The notes under the pieces: generated by a model | Databases searched by the model: none | Told to the model about the DNA's origin: nothing | The model's input: the letters and a program-made list of their open reading frames with translations, nothing else | From: Nitrospirota bacterium | Lineage (GTDB): Bacteria > Nitrospirota > Nitrospiria > Nitrospirales > Nitrospiraceae | Assembly: GCA_030682135.1 (NCBI GenBank) | Contig: JAUXQT010000103.1 | Coordinates: forward strand, 1-36,227 | Length of the DNA stretch: 36,227 nucleotides | Reading direction: 5' to 3' | Made by a program: the position numbers and the translations under genes | Part shown: positions 16,713-24,975 of the stretch, in pieces | How the letters are laid out: each line of letters begins with the position of its first letter | Position numbering within the stretch: the stretch's first letter is position 1

Positions 16713-17046
16713 TGCGGCCTCGTGGTCAGAGCTTGAAGCTCGTCCTGATCTGGGGTCCTGCGTGGCCACGGAACACGTCCTTTCTCTCAAGCAACGGGAA
16801 CATGGTTGCTTCGACTATGAAACAACTTTACCGGATTCGTTGTCAGCCTGCCTTCCTCAAGTGGAGTAACTCGGAAGAGGGGCCGTCCCGTGAATATAGT
16901 ATATCCAATTAGTGTCACGAGTACCCGATACATTCGACTTTCTGTCGCATCCCCATCGGCTATTTTGTATGCTGCGAAGAAAATGCTCTTGACCTGCCTG
17001 GAACCGCTCTGCGACAAGTGAGATTCTTTGACTGAGGAGCAATGCC
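16713..17046. promoter_or_regulatory. Divergent control region between PilZ 1 and the aminotransferase
   Basis: About 330 bp, apart from a possible N-terminal extension of PilZ 1. It holds a perfect inverted repeat AAGCAAC/GTTGCTT (16789-16811, 9-nt loop) and an AT-rich patch with TATAGTATATCC (about 16896-16908). It ends with a GAGGAG ribosome-binding site 7 nt before the aminotransferase ATG. No promoter with both good hexamers was found. Confidence 0.4.
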
Positions 17047-18207
17047 ATGATGAGACGGCAAATCAACCAACGAATGGCCATATTAGCCCATTCAGAAATT
17101 CGAGCGATGACCCAAGCCTGCGTTCAGGCGAACGGTCTGAATATGGCACAGGGAGTCTGCGACACGCCGGCTCCACCGCTGGTGATTCGAGCGGCAGCGC
17201 AGGCCATGGAGCGCGGGAAGAATGTGTACTCGCGATTCGACGGATTGCCTGAACTGCGGCAGGCGATCGCCAAGAAGCTGGCGCTGTACAACGGCATCGT
17301 GGCTGATTCGGAAACGGACATTACTGTCAGCGCGGGAGCCACAGGGGCCTTTCATTCTGCCTGCCTGGCGCTGCTGATTCCCGGCGACGAAGTCATCCTG
17401 TTCGAGCCCTACTATCAGTACCACATCAGTGCGTTGTTGGCAGTTGAGGCGGTCCCCGTGATGGTGAAGATGCAAGCGCCAGACTGGACGTTTTCCGTGG
17501 ACGAGGTCGAGCGTGCGATCACGCCCCGCACCAAAGCGATCATCGTGAACTCGCCTGGCAATCCTTCAGGGAAAGTATTCAGCCGGCAAGAAATGGAGCA
17601 CATTGCCGCGATTGCTCAACAGCACGATCTGTTCGTGTTCACCGACGAAATTTACGAGTATTTTTTGTATGACGGTCGTACCCATGTGAGCCTCGCCACA
17701 TTACCGGGCATGGCCGACCGGACGATTACCATTGGCGGATACTCCAAAACGTTCAGCATCACCGGCTGGCGCATCGGGTACAGCGTCGCGGCAGCTCGAT
17801 GGGCTCAAGCCATCGGAGCCATGAACGATTTGTTATACGTCTGCGCCCCGACACCGTTGCAGGCGGGAGTCGCGGTCGGCATCCAGGAACTTCCGGACTC
17901 GTTCTATCGCGACCAGGCACGCGACTATCAACGGAAACGAGATCGTTTCTGCCAGGCTTTGGCCAAGGCTGGTCTGACGCCTTCGATTCCGCAGGGCGCC
18001 TACTATGTGCTGGCCGATGCGTCTCGCCTGCCAGGTCTCACCGGTAAGGACCGGGCGATGCATCTGTTGGACAGGATCGGCTTGGCCGGTGTGCCAGGGG
18101 AAGCCTTCTTTTCCGGGGCCGAGGGAACGCAGTTTCTTCGCTTCAGTTATGCCAAGACCGATGCGGACATTGACGAAGCCTGCAGCAGGATCGCGAAACT
18201 TGGGTAG
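17047..18207 (+). CDS. Class I/II PLP-dependent aminotransferase
   Basis: A 386-aa fold-type I enzyme that moves amino groups between amino acids and 2-oxoacids. The motifs are complete: VNSPGNPSG (N168), FTDEIYEYFLYDG (D200, Y203), GYSKTFSITGWRIGY with the PLP-binding K234 and R242, and the substrate-carboxylate Arg in the C-terminal FLRFSYA segment. The N-terminal MAQGVCDTPAPP and the spacing resemble the aspartate/kynurenine/methionine aminotransferase subgroup. Substrate is not set by the sequence or by neighbours, which include no amino-acid pathway genes. GAGGAG lies 7 nt before the ATG. It is divergent from PilZ 1. Confidence 0.9.
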   Translation: MMRRQINQRMAILAHSEIRAMTQACVQANGLNMAQGVCDTPAPPLVIRAAAQAMERGKNVYSRFDGLPELRQAIAKKLALYNGIVADSETDITVSAGATGAFHSACLALLIPGDEVILFEPYYQYHISALLAVEAVPVMVKMQAPDWTFSVDEVERAITPRTKAIIVNSPGNPSGKVFSRQEMEHIAAIAQQHDLFVFTDEIYEYFLYDGRTHVSLATLPGMADRTITIGGYSKTFSITGWRIGYSVAAARWAQAIGAMNDLLYVCAPTPLQAGVAVGIQELPDSFYRDQARDYQRKRDRFCQALAKAGLTPSIPQGAYYVLADASRLPGLTGKDRAMHLLDRIGLAGVPGEAFFSGAEGTQFLRFSYAKTDADIDEACSRIAKLG

Positions 18208-18311
18208 GAGCTGGATTCCGGATTTGTATCCTGCACCGATTTCGCTCGATCGCTTGTCCGCCTCTTTGCCACATGGTAAGTAGGAATACGCGATTCGAGG
18301 AAAACGACAAC

Positions 18312-18782
18312 ATGCGTTCACAATACATCATTGCCCCGCTCTTTCTTGCCTGTATGGTATTCACCGCAGGCTGCGATACACCGGCTATGCATCGGGCTGT
18401 GTCCGTAGATGCCCTGCCGTCATCGACGGCTGCTCAGTCCGAAGACCGCCATGTCCTCGCCGGTGAATGGGAATACGTCGACGGAGCGGTTGTCCGGTTG
18501 ATTTTGGATGAGCAGGGCAATGGTCGCTATGACTGGAAGGATGGGCGATTCGAGACTCAGACGCTTGTCGGCTATACCTGGCATGGCATGTGGTCGCAGA
18601 AGGAAAATGACCGGGATGGCGGATTTACGGTGGAGTTCTCGCCGGACTTTTCAGAAGGCGAGGGCAACTGGTGGTATAGCCGGATCGGCACCGACCATGC
18701 GCCGACTCAAAAGGGCGGGACGTTCCATCTCACCAAAAAAGACTCACGGGCAAGCTTAAGTGATACGCCTCCTGCACCGTGA
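18312..18782 (+). CDS. Lipoprotein of unknown function
   Basis: A 156-aa protein. The ATG at 18312 (GAGGA 10 nt upstream) gives a proper signal peptide ending in VFTAGC with Cys21; the frame is open to 18273 but that leader is hydrophilic. The mature part is rich in Trp, Gly and acidic residues (LAGEWEYVDGAVVRLILDEQ, YTWHGMWSQKENDRDGG, GEGNWWYSRIG), which suggests a lipocalin- or META-like beta-sandwich that reports or buffers ligands at the outer membrane. I do not recognise a named family. The gene lies 104 bp after the aminotransferase and 44 bp before PilZ 2. Confidence 0.7.
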   Translation: MRSQYIIAPLFLACMVFTAGCDTPAMHRAVSVDALPSSTAAQSEDRHVLAGEWEYVDGAVVRLILDEQGNGRYDWKDGRFETQTLVGYTWHGMWSQKENDRDGGFTVEFSPDFSEGEGNWWYSRIGTDHAPTQKGGTFHLTKKDSRASLSDTPPAP

Positions 18783-18826
18783 GAACCAATCTCTCGCACA
18801 AAAGTTGATGATCGGAAAGGAGTTCC

Positions 18827-19141
18827 ATGGAAGGACGTAAGCATACCCGTTTCGCGGTGCAGCTTCCTGTGTCGTTTAATGGAGACCAGCTTTCCGACGG
18901 AGGCACTATCTTGAATTTGTCTGCGGAGGGCTGCGCCATCACTTCTGAAACCATCGTTAGCGCTGAAGCCTACCTACAGTTGACGATGCAACTCCGAGAG
19001 CGAGAGGAGCCGATCCTGGTCGATCTAGCCGCGGTCCGGTGGGTTTCCACGACAAGGTTTGGCGTTGAGTTTATTAGGATTCGTCCTGCAGAGGGGGAGC
19101 GACTGAAGAAGTTCGTCACGGCGCTGGAATCAACGACCTGA
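18827..19141 (+). CDS. PilZ-domain protein 2
   Basis: A 104-aa single-domain PilZ protein with RKHTR at residues 4-8 (RxxxR) and NLSAEG at 30-35 ((D/N)xSxxG), so cyclic di-GMP binding is expected. AAAGGAG precedes the ATG. It resembles PilZ 1 in length and in its ending (RWVSTTRFGVEFIRIRPAEGERLK against RWVKG...FGLEFTEIRSAQRERIR), so the two are probably paralogues. It is convergent with the GspE-like ATPase gene, 30 bp away. The partner protein is unknown. Confidence 0.85.
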   Translation: MEGRKHTRFAVQLPVSFNGDQLSDGGTILNLSAEGCAITSETIVSAEAYLQLTMQLREREEPILVDLAAVRWVSTTRFGVEFIRIRPAEGERLKKFVTALESTT

Positions 19142-19171
19142 GCGCGGGCGATCACAACGAGGTTCGCGCAG

Positions 19172-20944
19172 TTATTTCATGGCGACGGCCCGAACCTGTT
19201 CAAAGGTGGTCAGGCCGGCGAGCACTTTCAGAATTCCGTCCTGCACGAGTGTCATCATCCCTTCCTTCGCGGCCAGGCTCTGCATCTCCGTCGTTTTGGC
19301 GCGGTTCTGGATCAGGTTTCGCAGTTCATCCGATCCGCTGAGGAGTTCGTGCAAGGCGACCCGACCTTTGAGGCCTGTCCGGTTGCAGGCGTCACATCCC
19401 CGCCCTCGATAGAGCTGAAAATCATCGCGATAGTTCAAGCCGAGCGTTTCCCACGCGTGTTTACCGTACCCATGCACCAGTTTATCGTACTCTTGCGCCG
19501 TTGGATGGTATGGCTCTTTACAGTTGACGCAGATACGTTTGCAAAGGCGTTTCGCAAGTACCCCTTGCATGGCATCGGCGAAGTTGAAGGAATCACATCC
19601 CATGTCGAGGAGGCGGACCACCGTCTCGACCGCCCCATTCGTGTGCAACGTGCTTAAGACCAGATGGCCGGTCAGCGAGGCCTCGATGGCGACATCGGCC
19701 GTTTCCTTGTCACGCATCTCACCGATCATGATGACATCCGGGTCGGCTCGTAAGAACGACCGCATGGCAGCAGCAAAGGTAAATCCGATTTTTGGCTGGA
19801 CCTGCACCTGCCGGAGTCCTTCCTGGGTGATCTCAATGGGGTCTTCTGCCGTCCAGATTTTTCGTTCGTCGGTGTTGAGATGGCGAAGGAGGGCGTGCAG
19901 GGTCGTTGTTTTTCCGGATCCGGTGGGGCCCACGCACAAAATGATGCCGTGCGGTTTTTCGGTGATTTCCAGGAGCGTGGCGAGCGTGGATGGAGCAAAC
20001 TCCATGGCATCGAGGGGGAGGGGGGCCTTCGCCGTGAGCAACCGCATGACAATGTCTTCATTGTTGCCGGCGGTCGGCAATGTCGCCACGCGTAGCTCGA
20101 TTTCCCTATCCTGGTTCAGCTTGAATCGGATCTTCCCGTCCTGCGGTTTCCGGCGTTCTGAAATATCCAGATTGGACATGATCTTGATACGGGACACCAA
20201 TGCGCGGCGATAGATCGCGGGAATCCGCATATAGGTGGAGCAGGCACCATCCACCCGAAAGCGAATGGCCGTTTCCTTGCGATCCGAGTAGGGCTCGATA
20301 TGGATGTCAGACGCGTCGTGGCGGTACGCCTCGACAATGATCTGATTCGCGAGCCGTACGATCGCGGAATCGTTCTCGTCAATGCCGTCTGAGTCGCTGT
20401 CGAGAGACTGCTCTTGGTAAGCGTCGTTGACCAGTTCGCCCAGCGTGTCCGCAATGGACCCACTGTCAGTGTCTCCGATCGTGGCGGTGAGAAACCGCTC
20501 GATATCACACCGCAGGCCCAAGGAATACCGTATCGTCAGGCCGGGGAAGGAGCGCTGGATGTCATGACCTCTATCGAGATCATGGGGGTTGTCGATCAGG
20601 ACATCCAGGATGTCATCCTGCCGCTTCAGCGGGAGCCAGTGGTGTCTGCGAAGATAATCGAGACTCAGATTATGGAGGAGTTGGGGGTCGGCCAGCGTCC
20701 GTTCGTCGTAAGGAATATAGGGGCAGTCGAAGAACTTGCTTAGTGTCTTGCCGAGCGCCGATTTGGGGACTCGGTACCTCTCGATCAGCAAGCCTTCCAA
20801 GTCGGTCAATCCCTGAATGGCCTCTTGAAAGGCTTTCACGAGATCCGCCTGGCGAATGAAGCCCTCGTGGATTAAGGGATCGTAGGCATGTGGTTCAATA
20901 GTTCTGTGAGCCGACTTCTGCATGGATCCTATTTCGTGGGTCAA
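19172..20944 (-). CDS. GspE/PilB-type secretion or pilus assembly ATPase
   Basis: A 590-aa cytoplasmic hexameric ATPase that powers type II secretion or type IV pilus extension. The N-terminal ~150 residues (PLIHEGFIRQADLVKAFQEA, then FFDCPYIPYDE) form a divergent MshEN/GspE-N domain. The ATPase core shows ASDIHIEPYSDR, Walker A GPTGSGKTTT (339-348), the Asp box TAEDPIE, Walker B MIGEMRDKETADVA and the His box LSTLHTNGA. A zinc-type Cys set is present (C468, C472, C475, C517, C520). The length is normal. No gspC-M or pil genes are in the window, so it is an orphan here and may serve a machine encoded elsewhere. PilZ 2 lies 30 bp away, convergent; several MshE-type ATPases bind cyclic di-GMP, but the key N-terminal RLG motif is not clear here. 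Confidence 0.93.
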   Translation of the reverse strand: MTHEIGSMQKSAHRTIEPHAYDPLIHEGFIRQADLVKAFQEAIQGLTDLEGLLIERYRVPKSALGKTLSKFFDCPYIPYDERTLADPQLLHNLSLDYLRRHHWLPLKRQDDILDVLIDNPHDLDRGHDIQRSFPGLTIRYSLGLRCDIERFLTATIGDTDSGSIADTLGELVNDAYQEQSLDSDSDGIDENDSAIVRLANQIIVEAYRHDASDIHIEPYSDRKETAIRFRVDGACSTYMRIPAIYRRALVSRIKIMSNLDISERRKPQDGKIRFKLNQDREIELRVATLPTAGNNEDIVMRLLTAKAPLPLDAMEFAPSTLATLLEITEKPHGIILCVGPTGSGKTTTLHALLRHLNTDERKIWTAEDPIEITQEGLRQVQVQPKIGFTFAAAMRSFLRADPDVIMIGEMRDKETADVAIEASLTGHLVLSTLHTNGAVETVVRLLDMGCDSFNFADAMQGVLAKRLCKRICVNCKEPYHPTAQEYDKLVHGYGKHAWETLGLNYRDDFQLYRGRGCDACNRTGLKGRVALHELLSGSDELRNLIQNRAKTTEMQSLAAKEGMMTLVQDGILKVLAGLTTFEQVRAVAMK

Positions 20945-21083
20945 GGAGTAGGATGTCCGATTCCGTGCAACGCTGGCCAGTCGTTACAACGATCAGTATA
21001 GATGGATCTTCATCATTCACAATGAATTTCAAAAATGAACGCGATCGTACTAGACGTGGAAATCTTGTGGGGGGATAGTGCGG

Positions 21084-21947
21084 CTAGGGAGTCGGGTTGA
21101 CGACCTCGAAGATGGCTGAATAATCGGCCTCGCCCAGTCCCAGCGCAATCGTCTGCTCCAGCACCGGCCTGATCCCTTCCGCACTACTCGTGATCAAACC
21201 ATAACTGACGGCTTCCTTCAGGAAGAGTTCCACATCCTTCATGAGGTGGCGTGTGGAAAAGTTTGGATGCTGATAGTCCCGCGACAGGAGTCGTGGAAGC
21301 TTTTTCTCGAACGTCGGAGCGAACAGGGCGCTCTCCCGCAAGATCGCCATGAAGGTGTCTATGGGGATACCAGCCCGTTGGACGAGTCCAAGGCTCAGGG
21401 CGAAGGCCGATATTTCCGCCGCGATCAACTGATTGAGCGCGAGCTTGAGGGTTGCGGCCTTCCCGACAGGGCCGACCAAGCGAGGCTCTCGGCTCAGAGC
21501 ACGAAACAGCGGAAGCCATTGGGCAAACTGATCTCCGGTTCCGCCGACCATCACGAAGAGTGTTCCGGCTTTCGCCTCGGTAAGACTGCCTAGCACCGGC
21601 GCTTCACAATAGAATCCGCCGACTTGTTCGATCTCGGCTTGCAAGACCAAGCTTTCTTTCTGCGCGATGGTTCCCATCTGGATGACGGTTTTGCCAGGGA
21701 TGGCTGCCAATGAGGCTGGTGTCAGTAGGACGGCACGGATCGCCGCCATATCGGCCAGCATGAGAATGACACAGTCGGCTTGGGAGATGGCCTGTTCCGG
21801 TCTCGTGACCACGGTGATGCCGCAGTCCTGGAGAGGACGTGTTTTGCTCGCGGTTCGATTGTAGACTGTGACGGAATGGCCGGTGGACTGGAGTCGTTCG
21901 GCAATGGCTCGACCCAATAGTCCGGTTCCCAGCAGAGCGATGGTCAT
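21084..21947 (-). CDS. Beta-hydroxyacid dehydrogenase (3-hydroxyisobutyrate dehydrogenase family)
   Basis: A 287-aa NAD(P)-dependent oxidoreductase. The Rossmann loop GTGLLG is at 7-12; an NRT stretch after the second strand (30-32) suggests NADPH preference, as in glyoxylate/succinic-semialdehyde reductases. EAPVLGSLTEAKAGTL carries the substrate-binding segment, and KLALNQL holds the catalytic Lys168 and Asn172. The C-terminal helical domain (TRHLMKDVELFLKEA) is typical. The upstream gene overlaps its ATG by 4 bp (ATGA), so it is co-translated with the CysQ-like phosphatase. The substrate is not settled; glyoxylate/succinic-semialdehyde reductase is the best guess from the NRT motif. Confidence 0.88.
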   Translation of the reverse strand: MTIALLGTGLLGRAIAERLQSTGHSVTVYNRTASKTRPLQDCGITVVTRPEQAISQADCVILMLADMAAIRAVLLTPASLAAIPGKTVIQMGTIAQKESLVLQAEIEQVGGFYCEAPVLGSLTEAKAGTLFVMVGGTGDQFAQWLPLFRALSREPRLVGPVGKAATLKLALNQLIAAEISAFALSLGLVQRAGIPIDTFMAILRESALFAPTFEKKLPRLLSRDYQHPNFSTRHLMKDVELFLKEAVSYGLITSSAEGIRPVLEQTIALGLGEADYSAIFEVVNPTP

Positions 21948-22759
21948 GGAGCGGTTCGCTTTCTCTCAGGTTGAGACCGGGCCTGGTCAGCCTGGGTTTG
22001 GAGCGTGGCACGCAGATCCTTGTCAGCCGTGGCCGTGACAGCGATGACGCCACGAAGGGTTGGTTTCGGCTGATTGAATATCAAAGGGTTCCCGGCCGCA
22101 TCGCTGACGGTGCCGCCGCCTTCTTCAATCAGTAGGACTCCGGCTGCGAGGTCCCATTCGTTCATGGGCTCGACCGTAAACGCGGCTCGCACGCGACCGG
22201 CGGCCACCAGGGCCATGGCATTGGCGATGGAGTAGATGGGGCGGCATCGAGTCGTGTTGCCAAGCGTCGACCATCGGTCGGTTCCGAAATCTTTCCCGCT
22301 GATCATGATGACCGCATTGAAATCGCGAGGAGACGCGAGGGTGACGCGTGAGCCGTTCAGATAGAGACCGCCCCCGCGCACCGCGGTGAAGAGCTCGTCG
22401 GTCGAGGGATTCAAGATCGCGCCGACGATCGGGATGCCTCGTTCGATCAGCGCGGCGGAAATGGTAAACTCCGGCAGCCGGTTGATCAACGCCTTGGTGC
22501 CGTCGATGGGGTCCACAATCCAGACGCGTTGATGGGTGAGTCGTGCCGGATCGTCGGGGGATTCTTCCGAGAGCCATCCATCCTGTGGAAACTCCCGGCG
22601 TTGCATCTCATACAGGATGCGGTTGACCTCATGGTCCACCGTCGTGACCGGCGAACGGTCCGGCTTCGTCTGCACCTCGAATCCATCCCTGACCAATTCC
22701 CGGACTTTCGCACCGGCTTTTCGGACCGCTTCGACCAATAGGGCTAATTCTTGTTCCAT
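21944..22759 (-). CDS. cysQ: 3'(2'),5'-bisphosphate nucleotidase, CysQ-like
   Basis: A 271-aa inositol-monophosphatase-superfamily enzyme that hydrolyses PAP/PAPS or similar phosphates with Mg2+. Metal-site motifs: WLSEES (E65, E66), WIVDPIDGTK (D83, D86) and EWDLAAG (W202, D203). The ATG at 22759 (GAGG 8 nt upstream) fits; a longer reading to 23002 would run antisense through the start of corA and is rejected. Members of this group are hard to split between CysQ, SuhB and HisN by sequence; the ordering RVWIVDPIDGTKALINRLPEF favours CysQ. The stop overlaps the following dehydrogenase start. With CysQ it would recycle the 3'-phosphoadenosine 5'-phosphate made in sulfate assimilation, but no other cys gene is in the window. 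Confidence 0.8.
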   Translation of the reverse strand: MEQELALLVEAVRKAGAKVRELVRDGFEVQTKPDRSPVTTVDHEVNRILYEMQRREFPQDGWLSEESPDDPARLTHQRVWIVDPIDGTKALINRLPEFTISAALIERGIPIVGAILNPSTDELFTAVRGGGLYLNGSRVTLASPRDFNAVIMISGKDFGTDRWSTLGNTTRCRPIYSIANAMALVAAGRVRAAFTVEPMNEWDLAAGVLLIEEGGGTVSDAAGNPLIFNQPKPTLRGVIAVTATADKDLRATLQTQADQARSQPERKRTAP

Positions 22760-22898
22760 GTTCCAGGCCTCGTAACGTCGGACAGAAAGAGTAACAGGTC
22801 TTGCGGCATCGGAAAAGCGGAAAGACGGTGCCGGGGTGCCCCCTTGACCCTCGGGGAGAACCTGCGTACAAGCAGAGGGTCTTGGGAGGTCTCTCTCG

Positions 22899-23954
22899 AT
22901 GAAGTTAGTGACAAAACGATCCAGAAAGACGGGGCTTCCCCCAGGCACCCTTGTCCATATCGGCGAGAACAAGACCGGCAAGGTCACGATTGCGACCTTC
23001 AATTATGCCGGTACTCGCTGTGACGAACGTCAAGACCCGCCGCTCGACGGACTTGCGCCGCCGACCGATGGGTCCGTCACCTGGGTGGATGTCGGGGGCG
23101 TCCACAAGATGGAGATTCTGGAATCGTTCGGGAAACAGTTCCAGCTCCATTCCTTGCTTCTCGAAGATATTGCCAACACCGATCAACGGCCGAAATTCGA
23201 CGACTACGATCAGCATTTTTTCGTGGTGTTGAAGATGTTGTCGCTCAATGAGCGCCAGGATGTGCTGGTCGAGCAAGTGAGCCTCGTGCTGGGCCGAAAC
23301 TTTGTGCTGTCCTTCCAGGAAAACGGAACCGACGTCTTTCACTCGGTCAGGGAGCGGCTCCGTGCCGGCAAGGGGCGGCTCCGGCAGGCCGGGGCCGATT
23401 ATTTGCTCTATGCGCTCGTCGACGCCATCGTCGACCAGTATTTTGCAGTGCTGGAAGCGGTCGGCGAGAAGATCGAGTCCTTACAGCACATCGTCGTGAC
23501 GGACCCGACACCGGAAACGTTGCGGGAGATCCATGCGCTGAAACGGCAGCTGCTCTTTCTCCGCCGCGCCGTATGGCCGCTTCGCGATGTTATGAACAAT
23601 CTCTCCCGGTCGGAGTGCCCGTTTCTGGAGCAGGGCACCAAGGTCTTCATCCGGGACGTGTACGACCATGTCGTGCAGATTATCGATACGATTGAAACGC
23701 TTCGCGAAATGGTATCCGCAAGTCTGGACATCTATCTTTCCAGCGTGAGTTACCGGCTGAATGCCGTGATGCGTGTGCTTACCGTGATTACGACCATCTT
23801 CATGCCCTTGAGTTTTATCGCCAGTATCTACGGCATGAACTTCGAGCACATGCCGGAATTGAAGTCGGAGTGGGGCTATCCCGTCGTATTGGGCATCATG
23901 GCGGTGGTGGGGGTGGGCATGCTGGCGGCATTCAGAAAGAAGCGATGGATATGA
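22899..23954 (+). CDS. corA: CorA-type Mg2+/Co2+ transporter
   Basis: A 351-aa protein of the CorA family, homopentameric channels for Mg2+ (and Co2+/Ni2+). A large N-terminal cytoplasmic domain (HSLLLEDIANTDQRPKFDDY) and a long helix precede two C-terminal transmembrane segments (LTVITTIFMPLSFIASIYG and YPVVLGIMAVVGVGMLAAF). The signature GMN is at 312-314, followed by FEHMPEL in the periplasmic loop, and the protein ends with the usual basic tail KKRWI. GGGAGGT lies about 9 nt before the ATG. It is divergent from the cysQ gene, and its first ~100 bp lie antisense to a spurious extension of that gene. It is convergent with the following small gene, 15 bp apart. Confidence 0.95.
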   Translation: MKLVTKRSRKTGLPPGTLVHIGENKTGKVTIATFNYAGTRCDERQDPPLDGLAPPTDGSVTWVDVGGVHKMEILESFGKQFQLHSLLLEDIANTDQRPKFDDYDQHFFVVLKMLSLNERQDVLVEQVSLVLGRNFVLSFQENGTDVFHSVRERLRAGKGRLRQAGADYLLYALVDAIVDQYFAVLEAVGEKIESLQHIVVTDPTPETLREIHALKRQLLFLRRAVWPLRDVMNNLSRSECPFLEQGTKVFIRDVYDHVVQIIDTIETLREMVSASLDIYLSSVSYRLNAVMRVLTVITTIFMPLSFIASIYGMNFEHMPELKSEWGYPVVLGIMAVVGVGMLAAFRKKRWI

Positions 23955-23969
23955 GGCGGCGAACAGACG

Positions 23970-24326
23970 TTACTCTTGTAATTCCACGCGATCGACGAAA
24001 TAGGCGGTTTCGCCGAAGCAGGTCGTGGGAAGGTAGCGATATTCTTTGTAGTGCAGGACCAATCGTTTGCCCATCATCTGTGCGAGTTGTGCCGCCACCT
24101 TCTCATCCCAGACTGAAAAGTCCCACAAGACCGGGGCCACGCCCGGCACCGTGGTCATGGCCAGCTCCCCTTCATGGGTCTTGCAGACCCAGCCCTTGTG
24201 GGAAAATTTCTGAATGTAGCCGGCTCGATTCCCGTCGGAATAGCTGTAGTTGAAGGCCACGAGCAGATAGGCCGCCCCCAGAAACAGGACCATCATCAGC
24301 ATGAGTTTGGGGCGCCAGAGCTTCAT
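23970..24326 (-). CDS. Small membrane-anchored protein of an unnamed family
   Basis: A 118-aa protein with an N-terminal anchor (LMLMMVLFLGAAYLLVAF), then NYSYSDGNRAGYIQKFSHKG and WVCKTHEGELAM, and a C-terminal YLPTTCFGETAYFVDRVELQ. From memory this pattern (SYSDG-RAG-IQKFS-KG-KTHEGEL) recurs in short proteins of several phyla that databases often mislabel as 6-phosphogluconate dehydrogenase; no dehydrogenase motif is present. Two Cys (in WVCK and TTCFG) could form a disulfide outside the membrane. GAGGAG lies 9 nt before the ATG. Upstream of leuD is not its operon: it follows leuD by 18 bp on the same strand and may be co-transcribed as the last gene of that unit. Confidence 0.7.
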   Translation of the reverse strand: MKLWRPKLMLMMVLFLGAAYLLVAFNYSYSDGNRAGYIQKFSHKGWVCKTHEGELAMTTVPGVAPVLWDFSVWDEKVAAQLAQMMGKRLVLHYKEYRYLPTTCFGETAYFVDRVELQE

Positions 24327-24344
24327 TGGGGCAATCTCCTCAGT

Positions 24345-24968
24345 TCACGATCGAAGGTCGGCGAATAACCAAGGCGCCTCGGCCTTCCGTCGAGTCTCGT
24401 AGGCCGCGATGGCGGCCTCATGCTGCAACGTCAACCCGATGGCGTCGAGCCCCCGATACAAACAATCTTTTCGGAAGGGGTCGATGTCGAAGCGGCAAGT
24501 GGTGCCGTTCGGGGTCGTGACCGTCTGATTTCCCAGGTCCACGATCAGTTGGTACCCCGGCGTCGAGAGGACGTCCTTCATCATGGCGAGGACCTCGTCG
24601 GGTTTTAACTCGATGGGCAGAATACCGTTTTGGAAGCAGTTATTGTAGAAGATGTCGGCAAAACTCGAGGCGATGACGCAACGGAATCCCTGATCGAGGA
24701 GCGCCCAGGGCGCATGTTCGCGCGACGATCCGCAGCCGAAGTTATCGCGCGTCAGGAGAATCGTGGCCCCCTGGAAGCGCGGCTGATTCAAAAAGAACGC
24801 GGGATCCTGCGACCCGTCCTTCTGTTTGCGCCAATCGTAGAAGAGGCCTTCGCGGAGCCCGGTCCGCTTGATGGTCTTCAGAAACTGTTTCGGAATGATT
24901 TGATCGGTATCGACATTGACGCGGTCCAGCGGTGCGACCAGACCTGTCATGGTGGTAAAGGCTTGCAT
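24345..24968 (-). CDS. leuD: 3-isopropylmalate dehydratase small subunit LeuD
   Basis: A 207-aa protein. With LeuC it converts 2-isopropylmalate to 3-isopropylmalate in leucine biosynthesis; this subunit forms the swivelling aconitase domain 4. It shows [20 protein letters not shown], the [12 protein letters not shown] signature for the substrate-binding loop, and the typical C-terminal [17 protein letters not shown]. The ATG at 24968 has AGAGGA 5 nt upstream; a reading extended to 25130 would run into leuC in another frame and is rejected. It starts 7 bp after the leuC stop, so translation is probably coupled. The length is normal. Confidence 0.96.
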   Translation of the reverse strand: MQAFTTMTGLVAPLDRVNVDTDQIIPKQFLKTIKRTGLREGLFYDWRKQKDGSQDPAFFLNQPRFQGATILLTRDNFGCGSSREHAPWALLDQGFRCVIASSFADIFYNNCFQNGILPIELKPDEVLAMMKDVLSTPGYQLIVDLGNQTVTTPNGTTCRFDIDPFRKDCLYRGLDAIGLTLQHEAAIAAYETRRKAEAPWLFADLRS

Positions 24969-24975
24969 AGGTCCT

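Noticed and set aside
22760-23002. Extension of cysQ to a 352-aa reading
   Set aside because: The added N-terminus overlaps the start of corA on the opposite strand and lacks similarity to the family; the ATG at 22759 has a proper ribosome-binding site.
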